A stretch of DNA of 64,000 nucleotides, taken from Streptomyces barkulensis (GTDB lineage: Bacteria; Actinomycetota; Actinomycetes; Streptomycetales; Streptomycetaceae). The DNA is taken from assembly GCF_002843305.1 (NCBI RefSeq), contig NZ_PGSG01000025.1, positions 124,001 to 188,000 on the forward strand, written 5' to 3'. Made by a program: the position numbers and the translations under genes. The notes under the pieces were generated by a model. That model was not told the DNA's origin and searched no databases. It saw only the letters and a program-made list of their open reading frames with translations. Below, piece by piece: positions 18,031 to 27,037 of the stretch (position 1 is the stretch's first letter; each line of letters opens with the position of its first letter).

Positions 18031-19185
18031 ATGGACCCGGTCAAGGACGCGGAGGCGAGGAACGGCGGACAGCCGGGCGGGCAGGGCGGCCACCCGGTCA
18101 GGAGCACGGCGCAGGGCACCGCCCCCGTCCCGCTGTCCGTTCTCGACCTGGCCACCGTCGGCGCCGGCCGCACCGCCACCGACGCCCTGCGCACCTCCGT
18201 GGAGATCGCCAGGCTCGCCGAGAGCCGGGGCTACCACCGGCTGTGGGTCGCCGAGCACCACTCCATGCCCGGGGTGGCCAGCTCCTCGCCCGCCGTCATC
18301 CTGGCCCACCTGGCGGCCCACACCGCCTCCATACGCCTGGGCTCGGGCGGCGTGATGCTGCCCAACCACGCGCCTTTGGTGATCGCCGAGCAGTTCGGCA
18401 CCCTGGAGGCGCTCGCCCCCGGCCGTGTCGATCTGGGCCTGGGCCGCGCCCCCGGCACCGACGGGGCGACGGCCGCCGCACTGCGCCGCACCGACCGGCC
18501 GCACGAGGCGGCCGACGACTTCCCGCGGCAGCTCGCCGAGCTGATCCGCTTCCTCGACGACGACTTCCCCGACGGCCACCCCTACGCCCGTATCCACGCC
18601 GTCCCCGGCCCCGTCCAGGGCAGCGTGCCCGGCGGGGTGCAGGCGGCGAACCGGCCGCCGGTGTGGCTGCTGGGCTCCTCCGGCTTCAGCGCGCAGCTCG
18701 CCGGGAGCCTGGGCCTGCCCTTCGCCTTCGCCCACCACTTCTCGGCGGCCAACACCCTTCCCGCCCTGGAGCTGTACCGCTCCTCCTTCCGTCCCTCGGA
18801 CGTGCTGGACGAGCCGTACGCCCTGATCGGCGTCTCGGCCCTGGCCGCGGACGAGGAGGGGGAGGCGCACCGCCAGGTGATGACCGGCGCGCTGTCGATG
18901 CTGCGGCTGCGCACCGGGCGCCCCGGCCTGGTGCCCACGCCCGAGGAGGCCGAGGAGTACGAGCGGGGCATGGGCGAGCTGGAGCGCGACTTCGTACGCG
19001 GCTGGCTGGCCAACGTGGTGTACGGCACGCCGGGGCAGGTGCGCGACGGCCTCGACGCGCTGGCCGGGCGCACCGGAGCCGACGAGCTGATGATCACCTC
19101 GCAGTCGCACGGGGCGCGGGCCCGGCTGCGCAGCTACGGGCTGATCGCCGACGCCTACGGGCTGCCGTCCGCCACCAGCAACTGA
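18031..19185 (+). CDS. LLM class flavin-dependent oxidoreductase
   Basis: 384 aa from ATG 18031, with ACGAGGAGG upstream. It is a luciferase-like TIM barrel: [20 protein letters not shown] with the family WxxEHH motif, [13 protein letters not shown] and [11 protein letters not shown]. This matches the MsnO8-type LLM oxidoreductases, which use FMNH2 (or F420 in some groups) for monooxygenation. It lies 76 bases after the second maleate-isomerase-like gene and may act on the same compound. Its 3' end overlaps the convergent c-di-GMP gene by 31 bases. Confidence 0.87.
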   Translation: MDPVKDAEARNGGQPGGQGGHPVRSTAQGTAPVPLSVLDLATVGAGRTATDALRTSVEIARLAESRGYHRLWVAEHHSMPGVASSSPAVILAHLAAHTASIRLGSGGVMLPNHAPLVIAEQFGTLEALAPGRVDLGLGRAPGTDGATAAALRRTDRPHEAADDFPRQLAELIRFLDDDFPDGHPYARIHAVPGPVQGSVPGGVQAANRPPVWLLGSSGFSAQLAGSLGLPFAFAHHFSAANTLPALELYRSSFRPSDVLDEPYALIGVSALAADEEGEAHRQVMTGALSMLRLRTGRPGLVPTPEEAEEYERGMGELERDFVRGWLANVVYGTPGQVRDGLDALAGRTGADELMITSQSHGARARLRSYGLIADAYGLPSATSN

Positions 19186-21008
19186 CTGATGCGGTCGGCC
19201 GGCACCGGCTTGGAGTAGTGCCAGCCCTGGCCGGTGTCGCAGCCGATCCGCCGCAGCCGGTCGGCCTGGGCCGGGCCCTCGACGCACTCGGCGGTGACCG
19301 TCAGCCCGAGGTTGTGGGCGAGCTGCACCAGCGAGGTGACGATCGTCTCGTCGGCCGGGTTGAGGGAGCGGGCGGTGCGGAAGCCGCGGACGAACGTTCC
19401 GTCCAGCTTCAGCCCGCGCACCGGGAGCCTGCTGAGGTAGGCGAGGTTGGAGTAGCCGGTGCCGAAGTCGTCGATCGCGATGCGCACATCCATGTCGGAC
19501 AGCGCCTGGAGCGCCTTGATCGGCCGTCCCGCCGAGCCCATCACCGCCGACTCGGTCAGCTCCAGCTGGAGCAGCCCCGGCGGCAGCCCCGTCTCCTCCA
19601 GGATCGCCGCGACGTCGGCCACCAGATCCGAGTCCCACACCTGCCGCACGGCCACGTTGACACTGACGTACAGCGGCCGGCCGGGCTGCTCCAGCTGCCA
19701 GCGGCGGGCCTGGCGGCACGACTCGGCCAGGATCCAGCGGCCCAGCGGCACGATGGCGCCGTTCTCCTCGGCCAGTCCGATGAACCGGTTGGGGGCGAGC
19801 GTGCCGAGCCGCGGATGACGCCAGCGCACCAGGGCCTCCACCCCGGTGATCGTCTCGTCGTGCAGGGAGACGATCGGCTGGTACTCCAGCGCGAACTCGC
19901 CGCGCTCCAGCGCCGGACGCAGCGTGCTGGACAGCGCCTGGCGGGTCATGCGGTTGGCGTTGCGCTCGGGGTCGAAGAGCGTCCAGCGGGCCTTCCCGTC
20001 GGCCTTCGCCCAGTAGAGCGTGGTGTCCGCGGCCTGCATCAGCTCCGTGGCGGTGGTCCCGGCGGCGGGCCGCTCCACCACTCCGATGCTGGCGGAGACC
20101 GCCAGCCGCTGACCGGACAGGTCGAACGGCTGCTGGAGGGCGGCGAGCACCTGCTCGGCCAGCTCGGTCAGCGGCTGGGTGCCGGTGGAGGCCTCGGCGA
20201 GCAGGGCGAACTCGTCGCCGCCCAGCCGCGCCACCAGATGCCCGCCCGGCTCGGCGCACCGGCGCAGCCGGTCGGCGACCGCGTCCAGCAGCCGGTCGCC
20301 CACCCGGTGGCCGAGGGTGTCGTTGACGGCCTTGAAGCCGTCCAGGTCCAGGTAGCACAGCCCGACCCGGCCGGTGGTGGACTCGGTGAGCACGGTGGAC
20401 AGCCGCTCGAAGAACAGGGACCGGTTGGGCAGTCCGGTGACCGGGTCGTGCATCTGCAGATGGCGCAGCCGCTCCTGGAGGTCGCACCGCTCGCTGATGT
20501 CGGCGACGGACAGCAGGGCGGCGCCGCGGCACCGCCCGGACCGCGCGGCCGGTCCGCCGGTGGGGACCACGGTGACCCTGGCCCACACCGAGCGGCCGTC
20601 CCCGTGCTTGAGGCGGCGGGTGCAGCTCATGAAGTCGCTGCGCCCCTCCAGCACTGCCTGGCACTCGTCGCGGGTCCGGTCGTCGATGCCGAGCCCGGTC
20701 AGGGCGGCGACGGGGGTGCCGGCGAGTTCGGCGGCGGGGGAGCCCAGCAGTTGCCCGAGCGCGTGGTTGGCGGCCAGGACGCGCCCCTCGCCGTCGATCA
20801 CCGCCATCGCGAGACCGGCGGCCTCGAAGGCGGTGCGGTAGTCCGCCGGGTCGAGGGGAGGGCCGCCGAGGGGAGGGCCGCCTGGGGGAGGGCCGGGAGG
20901 CGCGGGCGCCCGGAGGTCCGCGGGACCGTCACTCTCGGTCACGGCGGGCGTCGTCGTGCCCGGACTGTCACCCGGTTTCCTGCCCGGTCCGTCGAGTGGT
21001 CCATTCAC
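19155..21008 (-). CDS. PAS-GGDEF-EAL cyclic di-GMP enzyme
   Basis: 617 aa from GTG 21008, chosen because GGGAG lies 6 bases upstream; an in-frame ATG at 21104 would add 32 residues without a ribosome site. Order: a Pro-rich N-terminus, a PAS domain (about 55-175), GGDEF with intact RLGGDEF (about 261-267), and EAL with VEALVRW (391-393), [10 protein letters not shown] and AECVEG. Both diguanylate cyclase and phosphodiesterase residues look intact, so it may be bifunctional, like Streptomyces RmdA-type proteins. It has no membrane helix. It controls c-di-GMP, which acts through BldD on development. Confidence 0.88.
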   Translation of the reverse strand: MNGPLDGPGRKPGDSPGTTTPAVTESDGPADLRAPAPPGPPPGGPPLGGPPLDPADYRTAFEAAGLAMAVIDGEGRVLAANHALGQLLGSPAAELAGTPVAALTGLGIDDRTRDECQAVLEGRSDFMSCTRRLKHGDGRSVWARVTVVPTGGPAARSGRCRGAALLSVADISERCDLQERLRHLQMHDPVTGLPNRSLFFERLSTVLTESTTGRVGLCYLDLDGFKAVNDTLGHRVGDRLLDAVADRLRRCAEPGGHLVARLGGDEFALLAEASTGTQPLTELAEQVLAALQQPFDLSGQRLAVSASIGVVERPAAGTTATELMQAADTTLYWAKADGKARWTLFDPERNANRMTRQALSSTLRPALERGEFALEYQPIVSLHDETITGVEALVRWRHPRLGTLAPNRFIGLAEENGAIVPLGRWILAESCRQARRWQLEQPGRPLYVSVNVAVRQVWDSDLVADVAAILEETGLPPGLLQLELTESAVMGSAGRPIKALQALSDMDVRIAIDDFGTGYSNLAYLSRLPVRGLKLDGTFVRGFRTARSLNPADETIVTSLVQLAHNLGLTVTAECVEGPAQADRLRRIGCDTGQGWHYSKPVPADRISQLLVADGSP

Positions 21009-21375
21009 CGATCGCTCCCGCGGGGGACTCGTCTCGTGTAGGTGGCCCGGGCGGCGGGCCGGTGGTCTTCGTGGGGGTTTCCGCCCTGGAAATGTGCCGA
21101 TCATAGAGGCTTATCGGGCGGCCGAGCCAGTGTCGCGCGGAGTGTTCCGGATCCGTGCGGCGGACCCCTGGGACGCATTTTCGAGCGGCTGATCGTTCCT
21201 GCGCGGCAACTTCCCGCGGGCGACCGATGATGACCGATTGTTACGCACTGTGATCCTGTGGGGTCTCACTCGTACGGCGTAGCGGAACGGGGCACGCGGG
21301 CACAGGAAGGCACACAGTGGGTGCCGTGCCCCCTCCCCGGGGCGCCGTGCCCCGACACCACCGCGGGAGGACGAT
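21009..21375. other. Non-coding divergent region (367 b)
   Basis: It lies between the c-di-GMP gene and the metalloprotease gene. It is less GC-rich around 21165-21260 than the flanking coding DNA, which suggests promoters for both. I found no convincing -35/-10 pair, hairpin or small gene. Confidence 0.5.
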
Positions 21376-22701
21376 GTGCGGTTTACGCGCAGGGCCGAGT
21401 GGACCGGAGGGGGACGGAGCGAGCCCGTGTCCCGGCCGGGCGGCTCCTGGCCGGGCCCCCGCTCCCGCAGGACCGGGGCGGTGCTCACGGCGTTCTCCGC
21501 GCTGGTCGGCACGAGCCTGGTCACCGGGCCGGTCGCCGTGGCGGCCGGAGCCGGCTCCTGCGCCCTGGAACGCACCGCACTCCACCACTCCGAGGGGCTG
21601 GACACCTGGCACCCGGCCTACCCCCGGCCCCTGGGAGAGCTCGACGCGCTGATGGTCTTCCTGTCCTTCCCCGAGAACCGGCCCGCCGCCTCCCCCCGCG
21701 GGATCGCCGCCGACTACTTCCCGGAGACCTCGGACTTCTTCGAGCGGGCCTCCTACGGGAAGTTCACACTGCGCCCGCACGTGACGCCCCGCTGGCTGGA
21801 GATGGCGGCCGACTCGCGGGCGTACGGGATACAGCGCGACTGGGAGCCGGACCTGCGCGGCGCCTACCTGCACGACGCGGTCGCCGCGGCCGACCCGCAC
21901 GTGGACTTCGGCGACTACGACATCGTCTACCTCGTCGCCGACCCCGACGCGCCGGGCGTGAACTCCGACGCCACCAAGGTCGTCAACCTCGACGAGCCGA
22001 TCACCGTGGACGGCACCGAGCTGCACCGGGTCGTGACGGTCTTCGAGAAGCGGCCGCCGGACCGCAACGTCCTCGCCCACGAGACCCTGCACATCTTCGA
22101 CCTGCCCGACCTCTACCACCAGCCCGAGGGCGGCGACGGCGACTGGGACACCCACGTCGGCGACTGGGACATCATGGGCAGCCAGTTCGGACTCTCCCCG
22201 GAGCCCTTCGGCTGGCACAAGTGGAAGCTGGGCTGGCTGGACGGCGGCCGGATCGACTGCCGGGCCGAGACGGGCGTCAGCCGGCACACCCTGCGCGCGG
22301 TCGGCGCACCCGACGGCGACGGGCCGGCCGGCGGGTCCGACACCCGGCTGGTCGCGGTCCGCACGGGGCGCGGCGAGGCGCTGGCGATCGAGGCGAGGGA
22401 GCCCAGCGGCAACGACGTCACCTCCTGCACCAGCGGCGTGCTGGTCTACCGGGTGCGCAACGACGTCCCCTCGGCGCACGGCCCCGTCAAGGTGGTCGAC
22501 GGCCACCCCGGCACCGGGGCGTGCGACCGCGTCTCGGTGTACCCGCCGCTGGCCGACGCGCCGCTGGGCCCGGGGGAGACCGTGGAGGTGGAGGCGGACA
22601 CGGGCACCGTGCGCGTGGAGGTCGTGGACCGCACCGAGGAGGGCTGGCGGGTGGAGGTCACCGTGCGCGGAGTGCCGGGCCCCGGCCCCGGGGCGGTGTG
22701 A
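21376..22701 (+). CDS. M6-like secreted metalloprotease
   Basis: 441 aa from GTG 21376, with GGGAGG 5 bases upstream. It has a long, Arg-rich N-region and a hydrophobic core (about 34-57), consistent with export. The zinc site is HETLH at 235-239 followed by IFDLPDLY, and WDIMG lies about 25 residues later. This is the arrangement of M6 (immune inhibitor A-like) peptidases. The C-terminal about 120 residues are a beta-rich domain. It probably degrades proteins outside the cell. It is monocistronic, followed by a 13-bp repeat block and a hairpin before tRNA-Lys. Confidence 0.85.
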   Translation: MRFTRRAEWTGGGRSEPVSRPGGSWPGPRSRRTGAVLTAFSALVGTSLVTGPVAVAAGAGSCALERTALHHSEGLDTWHPAYPRPLGELDALMVFLSFPENRPAASPRGIAADYFPETSDFFERASYGKFTLRPHVTPRWLEMAADSRAYGIQRDWEPDLRGAYLHDAVAAADPHVDFGDYDIVYLVADPDAPGVNSDATKVVNLDEPITVDGTELHRVVTVFEKRPPDRNVLAHETLHIFDLPDLYHQPEGGDGDWDTHVGDWDIMGSQFGLSPEPFGWHKWKLGWLDGGRIDCRAETGVSRHTLRAVGAPDGDGPAGGSDTRLVAVRTGRGEALAIEAREPSGNDVTSCTSGVLVYRVRNDVPSAHGPVKVVDGHPGTGACDRVSVYPPLADAPLGPGETVEVEADTGTVRVEVVDRTEEGWRVEVTVRGVPGPGPGAV

Positions 22702-22729
22702 GCGCGGCGGCCCCGCCTCCGGCCGACCC

Positions 22730-22779
22730 GTGCAGGGCCCCCGTGCAGGGCCCCCGTGCAGGGCCCCCGTGCAGGGCCC
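22730..22779 (+). repeat. 13-bp direct repeat, about 3.8 copies
   Basis: Units of GTGCAGGGCCCCC at 22730, 22743 and 22756, and a partial copy at 22769. It is non-coding, between the protease stop and the terminator. Confidence 0.9.
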
Positions 22780-22791
22780 GTGTACGGGGAA

Positions 22792-22829
22792 AGCCGGAAG
22801 GCCTCCGCTTCCACGGAGGCCTTCCGGCT
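22792..22829. terminator. Perfect 16-bp hairpin terminator
   Basis: Arms 22792-22807 and 22814-22829 are exact complements with a 6-base loop. It separates the protease gene from the convergent tRNA-Lys copy 3. Confidence 0.82.
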
Positions 22830-22834
22830 GTCTG

Positions 22835-22908
22835 TACGCCGCCAGGGACTCGAACCCCGGACCCGCTGATTAAGAGTCAGCTGCTCTAACCAACTGAGCT
22901 AGCGGCGC
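22835..22908 (-). tRNA. tRNA-Lys (anticodon CTT), copy 3
   Basis: The same 74-nt sequence as copies 1 and 2. Its 5' end (22899-22908) overlaps the last codons and stop of the primase-like gene read on the same strand. A TAAGGT box at 22924-22929 inside that gene is a possible -10, although the spacing to the tRNA is short. Confidence 0.97.
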
Positions 22909-23528
22909 CTGTTGACGTGGTAAACCTTAGCACCCTGATCCGAGGGAGCGGAAATCGGTTGATCACGGCCGCCGGCGGGCCCCCGGCCGCCCTCGCGAAC
23001 GGCCCGCACACAGGCCCACAGCAGCGCCTCGGTGCCCGGCAGCCAGGGCTTTCGGACATCCGGGGCGACCAGCCAGCGGGTGGTGGGCGGACAGCCCTCG
23101 CCGGGCACCGGCGGAGGGATGGTCACGGCGTCGCCGAGGCCGTAGCACAGAAGCGGAGGGATCGTTTCCGCAGCGCCGCCCGCGGTGCCGTCCGCGGTGC
23201 CGTCCGCCGGGGCGGGCGAGCCCCGCCACTCCCGCCAGCGCAGCAGGGCCGGCAGCCGCTGGGCGGTGCCGGGCTCGGCGAACAGCAGCATCCGTCCCGC
23301 GTGGAGCGCCACCGGGCCGGTGCCCGGCCCCGCGGTCCACAGCCGGTCCAGCATCCGGCGGCCGAACAGCGTGCCGACGCTGACCACGTCGAAGGCGGTG
23401 CCGCAGGGCAGGGTGCTCGGTGCGCCGGGGCGCACCGCCCACAGGGCGTGGACGCTGCGCGGGAAGGCACTGGAGGAGGCGAGCCACTCGGCTCCGGCGG
23501 GGGTCACATAGGCGGCGGGATCGCTCAT
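22899..23528 (-). CDS. Short bifunctional DNA primase/polymerase-like protein
   Basis: 209 aa from ATG 23528. It resembles the short Streptomyces proteins annotated as bifunctional DNA primase/polymerase, N-terminal type (AAYVTPAGAEWLASSS, CGTAFDVVSVGTLFG, a GRMLLFAEPG strand, then TRWLVAPD). The catalytic acidic triad of full primase-polymerases is not obvious, so enzymatic activity is doubtful. Its last codons and TAG stop lie within the 5' end of tRNA-Lys copy 3. No partner replication gene is adjacent, and no function can be stated. Confidence 0.7.
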   Translation of the reverse strand: MSDPAAYVTPAGAEWLASSSAFPRSVHALWAVRPGAPSTLPCGTAFDVVSVGTLFGRRMLDRLWTAGPGTGPVALHAGRMLLFAEPGTAQRLPALLRWREWRGSPAPADGTADGTAGGAAETIPPLLCYGLGDAVTIPPPVPGEGCPPTTRWLVAPDVRKPWLPGTEALLWACVRAVREGGRGPAGGRDQPISAPSDQGAKVYHVNRRR

Positions 23529-23664
23529 GCCCACAACATCTACCGGCAACCTGTGTACCGTCCCTGGAAATCCGTGAAAACGGGACACGGCGCGGCGGCG
23601 TCCGGTATCTTCCGCGCCCGCATATGCCGCGGGCGTAGCCGTGGCCGCCGTCACCTCCGCGCCG

Positions 23665-24027
23665 TCACTCCGGGGTGCGGTCCCTCATCAGCTCGCGGCC
23701 GAACTCGATCATCTTGCGGGCGTAGTCGGCCGTCCACTCGGCCCGCTCCGCGATCGCCTCGTCCGGCAGCCGGTCGAAGCGCCCGGGGTCGGCGAGCTGC
23801 GCCGCCGCCATGGCCTGGAACTCCATGGCCCGGTCCGCCGCCGCGCGGAAGGCCAGGGCCAGCTCGGTGGCGCGGCCCAGCAGCTCGCGCGGATCCTCGA
23901 TGGACTCCAGGTCGAAGAAGTGCTCGGGGTCCGAGGTGGCGTCCGGCGGTTCGAAGAGCAGCGGCGCGGGGCGCCGATGGCGCGGCTCACCGCCGCGCCG
24001 TTCCGGAGCCGGGTTCGGCTCGGACAT
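23665..24027 (-). CDS. Small helical protein of unknown function
   Basis: 120 aa from ATG 24027, with GGAGG 8 bases upstream. The N-terminal 35 residues are Pro/Arg-rich and probably disordered. The rest (EHFFDLESIEDPRELLGR onward) is predicted to be two or three amphipathic helices, without membrane segments or Cys. It follows the helicase gene on the same strand with a 116-base gap but has its own strong ribosome site. It resembles conserved actinobacterial hypothetical proteins. I see no motif that suggests a function. Confidence 0.75.
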   Translation of the reverse strand: MSEPNPAPERRGGEPRHRRPAPLLFEPPDATSDPEHFFDLESIEDPRELLGRATELALAFRAAADRAMEFQAMAAAQLADPGRFDRLPDEAIAERAEWTADYARKMIEFGRELMRDRTPE

Positions 24028-24143
24028 GGAGATACCTCCGTCGGTCGTGGGCAGCGTTCCATTGTCCACCCTCCCGGCCGCCCGGCGCGGGTCCGGGCGG
24101 GGCGGCCACCCGGCACCCCGTCCGGCCGCCCCGCCGGGAGCGC

Positions 24144-25505
24144 TCACCAGGCCACGGTGTGCTCCGCCAGATGGGCCAGGACCGCGTGGTTGGCCTCCCA
24201 GCCGTCCGGGAACTTGACCGTGACGCCGAGCTGGACCGGCTCGGCCGAGGGGTACTCGTCCAGCAGTTCGGGGACGCCCGCCCGGCACACCACCACACAG
24301 GCCTGCCGGTGGCGCGAGGCCAGCACGCACAGCCGTCCCGTCTCCAGGTGGAAGGCCGTGGCGTCCGGGCGGCCCGACAGCGGGTGGAGCACCACCGTCA
24401 CATCGAACTCGCGTCCCTGGAGCCGGTTGGCGGTGTCCACCGCGACGTCCGTCACACCCAGGCGGGCCAGCGCCGCGCGGACGGCCGCCGCCTGGTCGCG
24501 GTGGGCGGTGCCCACCGCGACCCGCTCCGCCGTCACCGGGTCCGGCTCCCCGGAACGCTCGCCGAACGCCGCGCCGCCGCGGTCCAGCAGCCGCCGCACC
24601 ACCGCCGCGACGGCCGCGACCGCCTCCGGGTCGGTACGCGGGGTGTGGCGGGCGGGCAGTTCCAGCAGCCCCCATCCGGAGCCGGCCGCCTCGTCCAGCA
24701 CCCGGTCCACACAGGAACCGTCGGAGGGCTGTGCGAACTCCAGCCGCCGCTCGCCCGGTCCGGTGCCGCTGCGGAACGGGGTGTAGGGGTAGAACGCCCT
24801 CGACACCAGCGGCGCGGCCGAGGCGGGCAGCCGCCAGGAGACCGGCAGCCGGTGCACGGGCAGGTCCGGGTTGTGCGCCAGCAGTGTGGTCACGGCGCTG
24901 GCCGACGGGTCGTACGACAGTCCCGCCCACTGCTCGGAGCCGACCTGGCTGAAGGGGTCGAGCTGCCCGGGATCGCCGACGAACAGCGCCCGCTCGAACA
25001 GCCCGGCCACCGACAGCAGCGCGTCGGAGCGCATCTGGTACGCCTCGTCCACGATGGCCTGCTCCCACGGCCCGGCCCCCCGGACGTGGGCCCACTTGGC
25101 CGCCGTGGAGACCACCACGTCCAGCCCGGCCAGATCCGCGGCCTTCGAGGACTTCACCACCGACGGGTGGCGGTCCAGCACCGGGGAGTAGGGCTGCGCC
25201 TCGCTGCTGTGCAGCCGGCCCACCGGCAGCTCCGGCTCGGCGGTCGCCAGCCGGTCCACCAGATCGTCCACCTGGGCGTTGGTCTGGGCGACGATCATCA
25301 GCGGGCGGCCCGCGGCGGCCAGCTCCCGGGCGGCGCGCACCACCAGCGTGGTCTTGCCGGCGCCGGGCGGCGAGTCCACGACCACACCGCGGTGGGCGCC
25401 GGAGAGGACGTCGCGCAGGATCGCGCCGGTCGCCTCGGCGGCGGCCGAGCCCGGGTCGGGCGTGGTACCGGTGCCGGCGGGGGTGCCGGCGGGGGTGCCG
25501 CTCAC
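24144..25505 (-). CDS. Superfamily 1 (Dna2/Upf1-like) DNA/RNA helicase
   Basis: 453 aa from GTG 25505, which overlaps the stop of the upstream gene (GTGA). SF1 helicase motifs are in order: Walker A DSPPGAGKTT (44-53), motif Ia (VAQTNAQVD), Walker B (AIVDEAYQM), motif III (LFVGDPGQLDPF), motif V (NRLQGREFDV) and motif VI (ASRHRQACVV). It lacks the large accessory domains of UvrD or RecB and is closer to the Dna2/Upf1 branch. It is the third gene of a tightly coupled operon with a RecB-like nuclease and an unknown protein, so the three probably form one nucleic-acid-processing complex. Confidence 0.87.
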   Translation of the reverse strand: MSGTPAGTPAGTGTTPDPGSAAAEATGAILRDVLSGAHRGVVVDSPPGAGKTTLVVRAARELAAAGRPLMIVAQTNAQVDDLVDRLATAEPELPVGRLHSSEAQPYSPVLDRHPSVVKSSKAADLAGLDVVVSTAAKWAHVRGAGPWEQAIVDEAYQMRSDALLSVAGLFERALFVGDPGQLDPFSQVGSEQWAGLSYDPSASAVTTLLAHNPDLPVHRLPVSWRLPASAAPLVSRAFYPYTPFRSGTGPGERRLEFAQPSDGSCVDRVLDEAAGSGWGLLELPARHTPRTDPEAVAAVAAVVRRLLDRGGAAFGERSGEPDPVTAERVAVGTAHRDQAAAVRAALARLGVTDVAVDTANRLQGREFDVTVVLHPLSGRPDATAFHLETGRLCVLASRHRQACVVVCRAGVPELLDEYPSAEPVQLGVTVKFPDGWEANHAVLAHLAEHTVAW

Positions 25506-27037
25506 AGCAGGTCCTCCGGTGTCACGGGGTCGGGCGCGTCCAGGGCGTCGGGGTCGGGCGGGCCGCCGTGCGTCCACGGCGTCTCCTCCGGGTCCGGCAG
25601 ATCCGGTCCGCCGCGCGGAGCGTGCTCGAACAGCGTCCAGCACACCGTCTCGCCCACCTCCGGCACCGAACCCGCCTCCGGCTCCCTGCCGCGGCCCATG
25701 CCGCCGGTCAGCCGTACCGTCACCAGCCCCGGCGCAGGGGACTCCGTGAACACCCCCGGCTGCGACTTCCCGCCCTCCAGGGCCCGGTACAGCCGCTCGC
25801 CGCCCTCCAGGTGCGGCCGGTCACCGGTGCGGACGGTGACCAGCGGGCGCGGCATCGGGCGCTTCCCCGACGAGTACGCCATCTCCACCTCGACGACCTC
25901 GCCCTCGAACGCCTCCCCGGCCATCCGCCGCTGAGCCATCACCAGCGGGTCGTCCAGCGCCTCCTGGGCGGCCAGTTCCGCCTGGGCCGTCTCCCGGGCG
26001 GCGAGCTTGCGGGCCGCCGTCACCGCGTCGTCGCGCCTGGGCTGCGGCGGCTCGCCGCCGCGCACCCGGTCGCGGTGGGCGGTGTAGGACCAGCGGTCCC
26101 GCTTCCAGCGGTCGGCGACGTGCGCGCCCGGCGGCAGCGCGCGCAGCAGGTCCAGGCCCTGCCACACCGCGTCCCAGGTGGGCCGCAGCTGGGAGGCGAC
26201 CAGTTCGCGGATCTCCGCCTCGGCGCCGGGCAGCCCCGCGTCGTACCGCGCGACGGCCGGGGCCAGGCGGCGGTTGTCGAAGGCCGGGTCGGTGGCCGGT
26301 CCCGCGGGCGGGATGAGCAGCAGCCCGTCGCGGTCGCGGGCCAGCTCGGCGCGGAGGGCCGCCTCCGCGCCCGACTCGCCCTCCCCGGCGGTGATCCAGG
26401 CCAGCAGGGCACCGAGGTGCTGGTCCTCCAGACGGCTCTGGCCCGTGGCCCAGTGGCGGCCCAGCACCTCGGTGACGGCCAGCAGCAGCGAGGAGCCGGG
26501 CACCCGGGCCCGCTCCCCGTAGTGCGTCAGCCACCTTCCCAGCAGCGGCAGCCGGGGCGGGGCGGGGTGGGCGGCCCGCGGATCCTCCTCGGCGGTGCGG
26601 CGGAAGCGCATGGACCGGCCCAGCAGCCGTACGTAGGCGACGCCCGCGGAGCTGGGCACGACCAACTGCGGCGCGTCCGCGCACAGTTCGACCTCGACCT
26701 TCGCCTTCCTCCCCGTCTCCGGGTCGGTCTCGGAGCGCTCGACGAGCTCCACCTCGTCCTGCGCGGCCTCCAGATGGGGCAGTACGGCGTCGGCCAGCTC
26801 GGCGAGGAAGGCGAAGCGCAGCGTACGGTCGCGCGGTTGGGGGACGACCAGCAGGCGGGGCGCGTCCCGGTCCGTCCCCACCATCGCGCCCAGCGGGGCG
26901 CCGACCTCGCCGGCGGTGGTCAGCGGTACCAGGACCAGGGGCCGCTCGGCCAGGTGCCGGTGGCGCACCGTCGCCACGGGCCGCGCCCGGCCCGTGGCCG
27001 CGGCCTCGATCCGGGCCAGGGTGGTCACCAGCGACAT
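25502..27037 (-). CDS. Unknown protein of the nuclease-helicase operon
   Basis: 511 aa from ATG 27037, whose A is shared with the stop of the nuclease gene (TGATG). I do not recognise the family. It appears soluble, with a beta-rich N-terminal half (LAERPLVLVPLTTAGE, a VVPQPRDRTLRF strand), a central helical region with several Trp (PTWDAVWQGLDLLRALPP, DRWKRDRWSY) and a C-terminal beta domain (EGEVVEVEMAY, LVTVRTGDRPHL, GLVTVRLTGG). It has no Walker motif or nuclease triad. Position between nuclease and helicase genes with overlapping starts and stops implies a structural or nucleic-acid-binding subunit. Confidence 0.8.
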   Translation of the reverse strand: MSLVTTLARIEAAATGRARPVATVRHRHLAERPLVLVPLTTAGEVGAPLGAMVGTDRDAPRLLVVPQPRDRTLRFAFLAELADAVLPHLEAAQDEVELVERSETDPETGRKAKVEVELCADAPQLVVPSSAGVAYVRLLGRSMRFRRTAEEDPRAAHPAPPRLPLLGRWLTHYGERARVPGSSLLLAVTEVLGRHWATGQSRLEDQHLGALLAWITAGEGESGAEAALRAELARDRDGLLLIPPAGPATDPAFDNRRLAPAVARYDAGLPGAEAEIRELVASQLRPTWDAVWQGLDLLRALPPGAHVADRWKRDRWSYTAHRDRVRGGEPPQPRRDDAVTAARKLAARETAQAELAAQEALDDPLVMAQRRMAGEAFEGEVVEVEMAYSSGKRPMPRPLVTVRTGDRPHLEGGERLYRALEGGKSQPGVFTESPAPGLVTVRLTGGMGRGREPEAGSVPEVGETVCWTLFEHAPRGGPDLPDPEETPWTHGGPPDPDALDAPDPVTPEDLL

